Below are positions 33,511 to 47,000 of a stretch of DNA of 64,000 nucleotides, one piece after another. The translations under genes were made by a program, and so were the position numbers. The notes beneath the pieces are model-generated. The model saw nothing but the letters and a program-made list of their open reading frames with translations. It was not told the origin of the DNA and made no database searches. This DNA is from Aspidiotus rigidus. Taxonomy: Eukaryota; Arthropoda; Insecta; Hemiptera; Diaspididae. The stretch is taken from assembly GCA_035079385.1 (NCBI GenBank), contig JAVHKY010000015.1, positions 372,001-436,000 of the forward strand. Reading direction: 5' to 3'. The stretch's first letter is position 1, and the number at the start of each line of letters is the position of its first letter.

Positions 33511-34900
33511 TTTGTATCAACATGATCAACCATAATAGTAACATGCAAGAACGTATTAATTTAATTACATTAACTTATTTATGGTGTTTCTGTCGGATCT
33601 TTTTCGCTCTCTAATTTACCAAGTTGAAGAAATCTGATTCACTAACCGCAAATTTCTTTCAAAAAAGAGAGATAGTTACGAGAGTGTAGGCGAATGAATG
33701 AATTAAAAATCCTCCGAATTTATTTCTTTCGAAGATCAATTATTCGTCAGTTTTGTAGGTTAAATTCCTCCTATATTATTGGAAAATTGACGTATATTAT
33801 AGGGTTGAGGCGAAATTTTGTGAATATTAAAATCACGATCTCGTACGTACGAAAAATGTATATGCGATAATGTACAACATAGTAGTTTTTTTCTCTTTTC
33901 GTTAGCACATACTAATTTATGCTAAAATCTTTCGTCTCATCGCACGGTCTAGCTAATTCATACCTCGTGCTCGGATTACGAAACCATCAGTGGCATCGTG
34001 AAATTCCATCGAAATCGTAACATCATTCGCGAATAGGCCCATGATTTTTTTTTTAGTGATAATTACTGTGTAACGAACGTCTATCACGCCTCCCGAGACC
34101 ATACAAAAGAAGACAACATTAATTCGTTCTCGTGCTTCTTACGTCAACTTTTCAGTTCCAAACAAAAACTGCTATTCCTATGCTCTAACTAATATGTGTG
34201 AGTCAGACGAGAGAGGGAAGAACATGAAAGGTAGAAGCTCTAACATGACTGTCTCTTGCGGAGACAGTAAGGTGGCATTTCATACATTTGTTCAAGCTGT
34301 CCCTCACCATGGTATATTGTAGGCCAGGCCAACTATGTAGATCGCGGGCTCAAGGGCTCCTCTCGTTCGCCTGAAGAGCTTAGTAAAGGCCTGGATAAGC
34401 AATGAATTGATCACTATCTCACGTTTGTTCACGAAAATTTCTTCTTCCAGGTGCTCACAATGAGAATCCAAAAACTTGAATCCCCCCAGCCCCCACCAAC
34501 GTCGCTGGAACGTCTCTCAATCTTTAGTTTTTTCGATTTTTCTCGAAAACTATGGACTTTCGAGCAAAAATGCATACTCTACGTAAAATTTCGTTCGAAA
34601 TGAACCCCGATGCGAGGTATTTTAGTAAATGAAAGTCGTATAGCATTCAAGACTGGGAGGAAGCCGACGTGGCGATAGGTGCGGCCCAACACGTGAGAAA
34701 ACTCATCTAGGTAGGGTAACTTGGTCCATTTGCATCCTGGTGGGGAAGTCGAAGCATTTTTTCGTGTTCTTCTTTCGGATTATTTCGATTTAGCGAGAGA
34801 TTTGAGGATGACAACTTCGTACAATAAATATATAACTATTATTTCTGTTTTTTTTTTTTTCTGTTCATTTGTTTGCGTTTATGGTCCCAACTCTTAAATT
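33510..34900. other. Gene-proximal DNA without recognised features
   Basis: No coding region and no obvious repeat family beyond short shared words near 34,350 (GCGGGCTC). The end of this stretch is a T-rich tract (34,846-34,918) leading into the splice acceptor of the transporter gene. Confidence 0.4.
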
Positions 34901-34922
34901 TGACTCTTTTTATTTTGTCTAG

Positions 34923-35038
34923 ATGGAAAGTGGTTATGATAATCCGGTGATGGTTACGGATGTGGCAAATGACCGATCAAAAATCAAGCCTGCCCTAAAT
35001 GGTCAGACGTGTGCCGTAAATGGTTCAGCTGCTAAAAA
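34923..35038 (+). CDS. SLC36 coding exon 1
   Basis: The acceptor TTTTGTCTAG is followed directly by the ATG (MESGYDNPV...), and the donor is GTAAGT. It encodes residues 1-38 plus two bases, all in the polar N-terminal tail. Because the ATG abuts the acceptor, the 5' untranslated region is in an upstream exon. A second ATG (codon 10) is also possible as a start, but the first fits the exon best. Confidence 0.85.
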
Positions 35039-38000
35039 GTAAGTAATTTTAATATATTGAAAATGAATTTTCGGAAGGGCGGTCTAGTATTTTCTGGAAG
35101 CCGAACATATATCTTTCAAATGCATAGTCGAGTACAAATGAGAATTTGCTTGTGCAATTGGTACAGTTAAGAACCGTAATCTGATTTAGATGTGAAAGAA
35201 GTTGTTAAAATTACTCTCGTGCGGGGTAAGGTAGCGCCTCCTTTTCTGAAATATGAGGAGAGAAGAACAGTACGAACAAAAAAAAGGAACAGACCAGTCC
35301 GAACTTAGGACCAGTGCTTGAGTCATTTGTCTGGGTAGCATCAAGCGGAAGGGGGTGCTATGTCCCTCTTTCTCGAAGAATACACGAGATGCAGGTCGGT
35401 ACAAATGATAATGAAAAAGCTCATCTCATACAAACTAGAGGAAACTTGTGTCATCAGATAGGAACAAGTTTAAAAGTGGTGGATTCTCAAGAGAAGAGAA
35501 AGGCGATGTCAACGAGAGAGAAACTACATTTTCGGCTTTGTTCCCAACTCAGTTCGAGATTATTACTCGGAGGTCCCCTGATCTTGTTTTCAATTTTGTC
35601 GATTATAACGCTTCTAGGGGACGGTCGATCCAAATAAGAATAATGATGATAGGAGGAAACCACAGTGTCGGTCGTCACCATTCCTCCATAAGACCTGATG
35701 CAATTAGGAAACCAATCATATTACAGTGTCTTATTTTTGAAAGAATCTCGGTCCCAGGAGAAGAGCACTAAATAGGGAGTGAAGACATACGCCATTTTGG
35801 ATCATAGAGAAAACCTCCAAGGTACAACACGTCTCGCATAACATTGCCGGTACAACAAAAAAAAACCGAAGTTTGCCGCTCCGCGATGTTACGCGAGACG
35901 CGTTGTACCTTGGAGGGTTTTTTCTATGATCGAAAATGGCGTATGTCTCTCCGTATTTAGTGCTCTATCAGCAGAGATGAGAAGCGGTTCGCGAAGCGCT
36001 TAAACTTTTGCTTACCAAAATTTCATCAGATTAGCTTCGGCTTTTTTTGCTCATCATTAGCTTTTCATCTTTCGGCTTTTGGCTTATTTTTTCGACATCA
36101 TACTAAAAAACTCAGCTTGGAACAATCAGGAGAATTGGGTCTTTGTAGTATTTTCGGAAGTACCTATTCTCCAGTTTGTGTTCATCTTACTTTATAGTTG
36201 ATAAATTTAGCTTGCAACAAGAGAATTGGGGCTCTGTCGTGATGGTAGAAGATACATATTCTCTCGTTTGTGTCTATCTTAGCTTCTGGTCTCTGAGAAA
36301 AGCTCCGTTTGGAACAATCAGGAGAATTGGGTCTTTGTAATATCTTCGGAAGTACCTATTCTCCAATTTGTGTTCATCTTACTTTATGACTGGGTAAATT
36401 CAGCTTGAAACAAGAGAATTGGGGCTCTGTCAATATGGTGGAAGATCCCTATTTTCTAGTTTGTGCCTGTCTTGGCTTTTGGTCTCTGAAAAAACTTGGT
36501 TTGAAACAATCAGGAGAATTAAGCTTTGTTATTTTTGTGGAGATACCAGCCTCCAATTTGGAATATTATTTACATTTTTTTTTTTTTCTTTTTTTTCTGG
36601 AAAATGAATATCTTGATTATACGGATTTAGCGCTTCCTTTTTGACTGGCTTTGCGCTTAATGAACTGTGAATGACTGACTTTTTACGTGCTTAAAAGCTG
36701 TTCAAAAACAAGCTTAAACTTCGACTTAAGCTGTGACTGGCTTAAACTTCTCATCTCTGTCTATCAGGAGTGTCGAGCCGTAAAATAAAGCTCGCTTTAA
36801 CTTGAATTTGCTAAGCATATAGCTTAACTTAAAACTTGTGGCTTACAAAAAAAAAACGTCAACTATAAAACTTGAAGCTGCTAATTTACGGCTTGTACGA
36901 CTTAAAACTTGAGGCTTGAATCTTGACTTTTCATTTTCAATTTTTCATCCCCTTTTAAGGAGCTCGAGAATGGGTAAAATGGACCTGTTTGTTTGTGACT
37001 TACTTTTCAGCAGACGCTTCTCTACAGACTGTATTTTTAGTAAACAAAAACTCGACGGCGTGGCTAACGGCTCCGTGTGATTTTTCTATCATAATTGACA
37101 CCGAGCCACTAGCCGCGCCGTCCACTTTGTTTACCAAAAATAAAGTCAGTAGAGAAGCCATCAGCTGAAAAGTAAGTTACTATCAAAATGGTCGTTTATT
37201 TTACCTGCTCTCGAGCTCCTGCTCCTTTCTGCTGATGCTGAATGCTGAACAAACGTGGAAATAGACAGGAATTGATTTGGCACACTTTAGGCTTCCAAAA
37301 GCTGGAAATTAAAGGCTCAACTTGAAACTTGTGGCTTATAGAAAATGTAGCATGAGCTTAAAGCTAGAAGCTGATATCTTACAGTTTATAGGGCTTGAAG
37401 AGTTGAAGCTCAATATATGCACTTTGCTTGGTCCGAGTATTAATTCATGAGTTGGATAATAAAGCAGTTTAAAGTGACGTCACATATCAGAAATATTGCC
37501 AGATATCGAAAAATGCTGCTAGATGGTTGTCCTTCATGCTTTGTTGCCTCCCCCCCCTCCCCGAGACGTGATTCTGCAGGCTCTACACACAACCAACTAA
37601 TTAGGAAAAATGTCAGCAGTAGCCAGCTATTAGCTATTCAAAAACAAACTTCTAACGGCTAACAAAACCAGGGTTGCGCAGCTAAAGCTGTCATTGGTTC
37701 AAGTTTAAGCTTAAGCTCTTGTTTTGACCATTTAGGAAAGCTACAAGACAGCCAATGAATTTTGAGAGCAAAAAACCAAATGTTAGAAAATATCAATTTT
37801 TTTACATGTAAAATTGAGCTATCATAATTAAGTTCATGTTGTAGTCATTATTTTGCCTCGTTTTCAAGAAGCTAAAATCCAGCTAATTAATTTATTGGAA
37901 TTGACTGTCAGCCGAAAGCTAAAGTTTAAGTCAATGCTGATCGGCTGCGCATCCCAGAACAAAACAGACTATTATCCTCCTATTCTAGGTTTCTATTAGT

Positions 38001-41000
38001 ATTAAGAAAAGCCACTGTTCAAACTTTTAGAAAAAATGAGGAATTTAATAATCTTAGTTTACTACAAGTGGTTTCAAAAAAACTTGGAGATAAGATAGCA
38101 AAATAGCAAAAAGTATGACTCCTATTCAAAGACCTACGGTCTCTAAAATTTGATTATGATTTCACAAACATTTGAGAAAGAAAAATCAATTAGACGTTAA
38201 AAGGTTGTCAACCATTAGCTGTTAGCGGAAGCCGTTGCAAAAATTTTATAGCTTTAGCCATTAGCGTAAGCTGTTGGGAACGGCTGACCATCCTTGCTTA
38301 CATTATGAAAATTGACAGGGTTTCTGATGGTTTCCATCAATTGTAACGCGTTGTAACGTCATCAGGATGAAGGTCCATTGCTATACGAATAAAATCAAAA
38401 AGTAAACAAAGAATGAAGGCCAATCAGCTAGCAGCTTTGCAAGCGTATCTTACAATTCCAATAACTGATATAAAAGCAGAGTTGTAAATCTTGCTGAAAG
38501 CTGAAAACTCCGAGAGAAAAAAACTGAAAGCGGGAAGCCAAAAATAAATCCTACTGTTGAAAGCCAAAAGTTGAAAGTTGGAAGACAGAATTACAGAAAA
38601 AAGTTGGAAGCCTAAAGCCCAAAAATTTTGAGTGAAAAAAAAAAATATAAGAAATTAAAAGCCGAAAGTTTTGTATTGCAGAAAGAAAGCTCAAAACTCA
38701 AAGTTGAAGTTTTATCCTCTGGCTTTCCAACTCTGTGTATAAAATTGATACGATCTTGACGTCACTCGTGAACTGGTTTATGATGATTAATGGTCCAGTC
38801 TTACAATATTATATTGTAGGGCTCTTCCTTCATATCATATTGCATACTCGTTTGCCTGATTCTTATCATAATGGTACTTGCTTTTACATTGGTCTTATGG
38901 CAGGGGAATTGAATATGCAATAATAGCATATCGATTCCCCTGCCATAAGACCAATGTAAACAAAGTACCATTACATTAAGAATCAGGCACACAAGTATGC
39001 AATATGATATAGGGGAAGTGCCCTATACAAGTCGAGTTCCAAGGTCGAGACCTTTTTGAGTCTTTTGATTTAGGTTAGGATTTTTATAGGCTCACCAATT
39101 CGGACCAGGCAGCCAACGCACCGGCGCGCTACTATAGCGTCCGGTTTTGTTATACGTTTGTAAACAGTGCACGACTACATCTGCAGTCGGACATGTGGCG
39201 ATACATATGTAACTGTGTTGGTTTGTTGTTTAAGTTACAAAACCAGGACACAAAGACAAGAGGATGTGCGAAGTACTAATTGAAAGTCTCCTCGTGCCTT
39301 ATCAATTTGTCGTTCGCCGTATGCCATACTTGGAGTTAGAGGTAAGTAAGAGTGATGCCGCGGGACTGCGAAATATTTTTGTACTTCTTGGACTTGTAAC
39401 ATAGAATTTTATTATTTTCAAATTGTGGGACTTTGAAATATTTTCAACTGTTGGACTTATTATTTTCCAATTGTTGAACTTTGAAATATTTTCATGACTT
39501 CGAATTATTTTTGAACTGTGGGACTTTGAAATATTTTCATATGTGGACTTGTAAAATTCTTCATTTTCAATTTTTGGACTTGGAATCATTTTCAAAATTG
39601 TGGGACTTTGAAATATTTTCATATTTTCATAAATAGACTTGTAAAATTTTTCATTTTCAATTCTTGGACTTTGGAATATTTTCAACTGTTGGACTTGAAA
39701 TTATTTTCCAATTGTTGAACTTTGAAATATTTTCATGACTTAGAATTATTTTTGAACTGTGGGACTTTGAAATATTTTCATAAGTGGACTTGTAAAATTT
39801 TTCATTTTCATTTTCTCCCACAATTGAAAATATTACAAAGTCCAACAGTTGAAAATATTTCAAAGGCCAACAATTGGAAAATAATTCCAAGTCCAAGAAG
39901 TATGAAAATATTTCAAAGTCCAACTGTTAAAAATATTTCTAAGACCAAGAATTGAAAATGAAAAATTTTACAAGACCAAGAAGTACGAAAATATTTCATC
40001 TTACTCGCCTCTTACTCCGAGAATGGCATACATACGGCGAATGAAACGAATTGATAAGGCACGAGGAGACTTTCGATTAGTACTTCGCACATCCTCGTGT
40101 ACACAAAGTGAAGCGCCGGTGGCTGTCCGATCTTATTATAGAAGTCAAGTTCATAATCTGTGCATGTTTTGAATGTATAGTTCGAAATATCACCGTGTTC
40201 CCTTAAATTTGGTCCAAAAGTTACTGTAATGTATTGAAGCAACAATCCATCCCGTAATCAACAATCTCTAATCTGAAGTGGACTGGAAAGTGGGGGAAAT
40301 TAACGAATTTGAGAAATTCTTGATATTTGATAATAATACAAGTTTGTAATCGGAGAAGGTGATCTTCATAACATAACTAATCAGGGTCAGGTTTAGACTT
40401 CGTGGTTCTCGCGGAGCCAAATTTTTACGAGAGATTCCAAAAATTCATTAGTCCCCGTAGGTTTTAATTCCCATTCTGTAGTGCAGGAGCCCGAGACCAA
40501 CAGCTCTCTGGTCCCTTAAATCCGATTGTGATTGCTAACACGATAAGGGAGCAGACATTTCTAAGAGGAGATCAGAGTTTTAAAGAGGTCCATAAAAATC
40601 GCAGATATGAAGGATCACCGCGTAATTTGGTGAGAAATCCTAGAATATCTTCTCATGAGCTTCCATTGACTGAAGAAGGATAGAATGATTATGAATGATG
40701 ATACACGTATCACATTGGAGCCGCATTCAAGCTCCGACATTGCACGTGCTGAGAAGAGGAAGGTCTCAAACTCAGGTTAGAAGGAACTGAAAACACTGAA
40801 ATAACAAGTTCAGGCCTGCTCAAGAAAACTTACACTACGACGAATCTCGTGTACTCTCTCTGTAGTAAACCTGCGAGGTTTCTTAGTTCTAGACGATAAT
40901 ATTTCACAAAATTTCCTATCTACAATCGAAGTCGCGACATTCGTATTGCAAAAATGAAAATCTATACCAATAAAATTAGTATTCACGATGAAAATTAATG

Positions 41001-44000
41001 TAGTGATTTACATACGATAGGCATTACCTCATCGTTTTCGTTATAATTTCAGGTCGGATAAAAATTCCGAGAACATGAACGGCGTTTCTGTGGTACCGCC
41101 GTATACGACAGCATCGAATAACCATTCGTACACCAATCACGTAATAGACGAAAGAAATAATAAAAATTCGTAAGTATATTAAGTATGCGAGACAAATAAA
41201 CGTTATGAAAATATGAAAATCAATTACCTAGGACAACAATTTTTCTCGATATTTCGTTAGGTACCGTCTACACTAATTTCCCACTAAATTCAAACACCGA
41301 GATGTTTATACAATAATAATAATATTAAAAAAAAAAAAAAAGAAGTGACCCACTTAACATTTTGTTCATTATGCTCTTCAACATATGTGTAAACACTTTA
41401 TGGTAGTGTGGTGTTGGCGAGAAAGAAAAATGTTACGAACATCAACAATTTATTATTGTTTGTAATTTATATTGTCTGCTGGTTGTACCAGGAAGAAAGT
41501 AGGGAAGAAAAATGAAAGCGATTCCGGAAAATTTTCGTAGATAGTCTAACTTAAGAGGTTTTTCTTCCTTTGTACTTGTTGCAAGCTCGATGAAAAAGGG
41601 GTGTTTACTGTTCTGCGAAAAAATTTCGATCATTCATTCTGCGCGGAGTATCATCAGAGCGAAACTCAAAACGAGAGAGAGACTGTACATACCCCCACAT
41701 GCGACGCTATACTTATTGTACATAGTTTTATGAATTGACATTTTCTTCAGAGTATCCTTCATGTGCTGCATAGTTATTTCGATAGGATAAGCCTCGTCAA
41801 TACTGTTTTATGGGAAGTGTGGGATTTGAAATATGTAGGTTGTGACGTCATAAGACTGACCTACTTTGACGTCACAGGTTTCGCCCTCCAACCCATATAC
41901 AATAGCAGGAGGACTTGGAAAAAAATTTAGACGGTCCAGATCTATGACGTCATCGAATTGTGACGTCACAGGGCCGGTCTTCGGAGCTATATTATATAAT
42001 AGGAGGGGGATTTGGAATTCATTCAAAGGACGTTCTGAGTCTAATGATATTTGAATCGTTGCATATCTGGCTCATTGAAGGGCCGAAGTCAATTGGTGTA
42101 TGAAGCATTACATATTTAGTTACTCGCAGGGGTTGTCTTTCAGGCTCTATACATTGTACCCCGACCACCAAGTTGTATACAAAAGGTGGGTGACTGAGAA
42201 AAGGCTGACCTTTGATGTCATCAAATTGTGATATCACAGGCCCGGACTTTGGAGCTATAGACTGTTGGGCGGTACTTTGAAAATAAAATAAAAATATATA
42301 TAATACATGAGGAACTCGAAAAAAAAACTCTCGGGTTCTTTAACGGAGTTAAACAAGGGCTGGCAGGAACCTGTTTTATGGGGAGTGTGGGATTTGAAAC
42401 ATGTAGATTGTGACGTCATAAGATTGACCTATGACGTCATCAAACTTTGACGTCACAGGTTTCCCCCTCCAACCCATATACAATAGGAGGACTTGAAAAA
42501 AAAATATGGACGGTCCAGATCTATGACGTCATCAAATTCTGACGTCACAGCCCGGTCTTTGGAGCTATATATAATAGGAGGGGGACTTGGAATTCATTTG
42601 GAGGACGTTCTGAGTCTTATGATGTTTGAAGCGTTGCATGTCTGGCTCATTAAAGGGGCGAAGTCAACTGCTGTATGAAGCATTGCATATTTAATTACTC
42701 GCAGGACCTATCTTTCAGGTATATATGAAAGGTGGGGGACTGAGAAAAGACTGACCTATGACGTCATCAAATTGTGACGTCACCGATCCGGACTTTGGAG
42801 CTATATATACCTATACTAGGAGACGAACTTGAAAAAAAAAAACTGATCTATGACGTCATTAGATTGTGATGTCACAAAGCAAACCTATGACGTCATCAAA
42901 GTGTGATGTGTCCCCGAAAGATCCTAGAAGTACCGGATTTTCATTTTCCACTTCTGATCGACACCCTGCCCCCTTGAGCTGAATTAATTGTACAAGGTGG
43001 TGCGTATTGCCTCCTCCCCCATCTAAAGTCAGGTTAGTTGTGTTCTTCTTCTTCTGTTAATGATCGCTTGTTATAAAAAAAACAACCCAAGGGGAGCCCA
43101 CTCCAAAAAATTTCGATCTCCGGGCGTTCACAAAAACTTACGGGTTCTTTAACGGAGTTGAACGAGAGGTAGCAAGAAACCTGTTTTATGGGATCTAAAA
43201 AATGTGGACGTACTAGATCTATGATGTCACCAAATTGTGATGTCATAGGCCCGGACTTCGGAGCTATATATATTAGGAGGAGGAGTTAGAATACCTTGGA
43301 AGGACGCTCTGAGTCTTGTGGTGTTTGAAGCGTTGCATATCTGGCTCGTCGAAGGGGCCAAGTCAATTGGTGTATGGAACACTGCATATCTCATTACGCG
43401 AAGGAGGTATTTTCAGGCTATATGCACCGACCACCGAGCTAGGAGGGGGATTTACAAAAAGCTGACCTGGTCACAGACCCCTCCCCCAAGATTTGTTTGA
43501 TAAGAGGGAAACTTACAAAAAAAAAATCTATGACATTATCAGATTGTAACGTCACAGGCCCCGCCTCCAAACTATGTATGATAAAAGGGGGTTTTGGAAG
43601 ATTATTGAGCTAGCTCCGTGCTTTGCCAGCTGGCGGACGTTTTTTCCGAGAGATCCCCCCCCCCTTATAAAACAGGTTCCCTGTTGTAGTAAACGTACGA
43701 GAAACTTTGCTCCCAAAAAGTTTGACTTCCGAGCTATTTATGATAAGACCTCCAAGCTGTATATTATTTGTAGGAGATTGACCTGTAAACGACCTGCGGT
43801 GGATATTTTCCCCGGATCCCCCCCTCCGATAAAACAGGTTCCCTGTTGTCAGAGAGGAGGAGGTGTACCCGGGCTATACTTGGCCTGGCCTAGGGCCCGG
43901 CTTTTGAAGATGCCTTCTTCATGGCGTCATTAGACAGTTTAAATCCATAATCTAGTTTCTAGTGTGATGACTGAAAGTCGGGAGTCTGTTGTGTTAATCA

Positions 44001-47000
44001 GCTGCGGGCTCTTTCGCTCCTCCTCGAGTATTCATTAACTTTATAAACCTTGTTTACTGTATGTTAGGCTACGCTTTTAGCCCAGTACACTATGTATAAA
44101 CTTATTTATGAAAAAATTCGGTTATAGAATGAAGAACCGACCCTCTGTCAGAAAAATCCGTTGTATTTGTTTGTTCAACAAGCCGCGCTGTCACCTTCTT
44201 ATTTCGAACGCTTTTGTTTCGTCACCCGATCTTCTGGCAGGAAGGTCGATCGATTTCTTATTACCTCAGATGCTCAGAGATGGAAATTTTCTCCTAATTC
44301 CATTTCTATAAAAGCTTACAACTCAAAATCCTCTTTCTCTCTCTCTCTCTTCCCGATCATCTATGTGACTCGGAGGTCGAAATTTCTTGAGGTCCCGCGT
44401 TTACATGGATTCAGAGTTTGAAATTCAATGTCGCTAGAATGAATAAAACACCGTACGGAGACAGATTTTTATTCAATAACAAAATTTCAACTTCTTATTT
44501 TGCAGGAAAAATCTGAAAGAGAAAGAAGCTTTCAGCAATGGGGTTAGCGCTAAACCTCAGAAAAATGTTTGTAACTACGACAAAGCCTATTACGATTACG
44601 ATCCCCATGAACATTATCCTCAAAAACATCCTACTACGTAAGTATCCTACAATTAGACAATATTTCTGTAACTTTGAAACAATAATGAAGAATTCTTAAC
44701 GAATTTCTCTCCGGCAGGTATTTGGATACGATGTTCCATTTACTGAAAGCTAGTTTGGGCACCGGTATTCTCGCTATGCCAAATGCTTTCCACAATGCTG
44801 GCTGGTTATTGGGTACCGTTGGCACCATGGTCATTGGTCTTTTGTGTACATACAATATACACATATTGGTAAGCAATAACTTACAGTAAATTAGAGTAAT
44901 ATTGCAGCGATATCATAAGAAAAAAAAAAAAAACAATGATCATGTGATTTTCCAATTCAAAAGTTACTTCATTTTTTCAAAAGTGATACCTAATTTTTCT
45001 ATCATAGTATTATAGGGCAAGTGAAAATATTTGTTTATCGTTCAGAAATATTTGATTGATATCTCAAAATATTTAATGTGAACATGTTCATAAATTTCGT
45101 AGTAAAACAAAAAGTCAGTTTTATGAAAAGGCATTACAAAAAAATCTCATTGTAGTTGATAAAAATGTGCAAATTTATTGAATGAAAAACTTTGTCAATT
45201 AATTATCTCTGAAACAATAATGTTCTTATAGCGGTTAGGAATGAACGTTCAGTATCGCAAGATGTCGGGAGTAAAATTTTTGTAGTTTCTAATCCGCTAG
45301 GTATTCATTGTTTTTTTATGAAAATACTAACTTAGCATAATTATATAGAAGAATATGTAAGAAATCGAAAATAATTGAAAATGTATAGCTATATATTCTT
45401 TAATCGCAAAACATGTGCTATTAAATTCGAATGAAGTATTCAGAGGGTCTGAAACAAATAATTTTTCAATCATTTTCATCGTAGTTTCGAGAGAAAAAAT
45501 ATGTCAAAAATATATTTTTTTACTACACATGCATCGAAAACGCATTTTCGCGTAACAGTTTTCTGTAGCGAAACGGCCATTTTTCGCAATTCTACTGATC
45601 AACACTGATACCTATCGATTTTTTTTCTGTACTAGGAGTGAAAAATTTTTTTTTTCTGTACAGTTCGGAACGATTCACAACAAACGCGTGCTATTTTCGT
45701 TCATTTTTTCCTGTTCATCGATTATGCTGTCAGTAGTTTGATTTTATCATACCGTAGGTTGCGACCTATCTTCAATCATGTGTTCGCGATTAAACAGAAA
45801 CAAATAACGAATTATTGTGATATTACGATTATGATGAGTGACGATGAGAATTCCGTCGCGGAACTATTTAATAAACAAGAACTATAAAGAAGATTAATCC
45901 AATTATTTTGAATCTTTTTTATGCAGAAAAAACAATAATTAGTTTAAATACCTCTGTGGCAGCGAAAACGCAATTTCCAATGCATTTGTAGTAAAAAATA
46001 TCTTCCGAGGCAAGGGGCGAATGAGGTTTTCACGACTCGTTCAATTAGCTCAACTCGCCATCGCTCGTTTCACTACAAACCTCATGCTCCTTGTCTTATA
46101 ATATACTATTTTAACTGCCCTACTCATTATAAATTTGTATTTTTTTACTAGCAAGTTGATTTACAACAATGTTTGCTACTTATATAATATGGACCCTTTT
46201 TGGCCAAACCTAACCAAGAGACATGATAACAATCTAGAGAAATGGAGAAAAATATTCCTTTACTATAAGCGGAGATTCTCCTTTTCCCCAGATCGTTATC
46301 ATGTCGCTTGGTTGGGTTTGGCTAAATAGGGTCCATATATTTTTTCCAATAATTTGTAATCTAGTATTCTCTTGCGTTATAAATTTCCAGTTTGTCGTTC
46401 GTACCTTTCAACTGTTCCTTTGCCCGCGACCTTGAATAATCTCTTATGATCTTATTAGGTACTTATTTTGACTAAGCTGAAGTACAGGTCGCGTATTCAT
46501 CGTAAACCGCCTGTTGAAGCACTCACCAAGTTCAATATTCAAAATCAAAAAATAGCAAATGATTTCGAATTTGCACTTTGTAGGCAGACGTTTATTCAAG
46601 ATATTGTAATAAAATACGAGTGATCTTCGTAGGTATTAAGTTTCGATTCTATTTCATCGACTTCTATTTTTTAAATCTTAAACTAAGGTTAACTCAAAAA
46701 CGATTCGTTTGATTTTCAATAGAATTTTATATCAAAATAGTTCAGATGCACATCTTCAGATAAATTTATCGAGTACTTCGCGAGTTATTAGCTCTACAAA
46801 CTGTTTTTTAATTTAAGAATTTCACAAGAAATGCCTACTCAACTTTTTCTCACCAAAATTGCACATGCACAATTTCGGCTAGGCCGCTACGATAAATCCA
46901 ATTTCTAAATTGATCGAGATATTTTTTTCCTGGAAATTACCCGTGGATAAAATTCATTTATAGAAACCTAAAATTGAGAGAATGGTGCAGATGTCTTCTA

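Larger units (their letters stand above)
35039..41052 (+). other. SLC36 intron 1 (6.0 kb), rich in palindromic elements
   Basis: Holds five structured repeats described separately (35,762-35,966; 36,113-36,560; 36,958-37,220; 38,819-39,023; 39,260-40,095). Much of 36.6-38.7 kb is a low-complexity drift of AGCTTAAA/GCTTGAA words, and related sequence recurs in intron 8 (54,920-55,215). From 40,100 to 41,050 nothing stands out. Confidence 0.8.
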
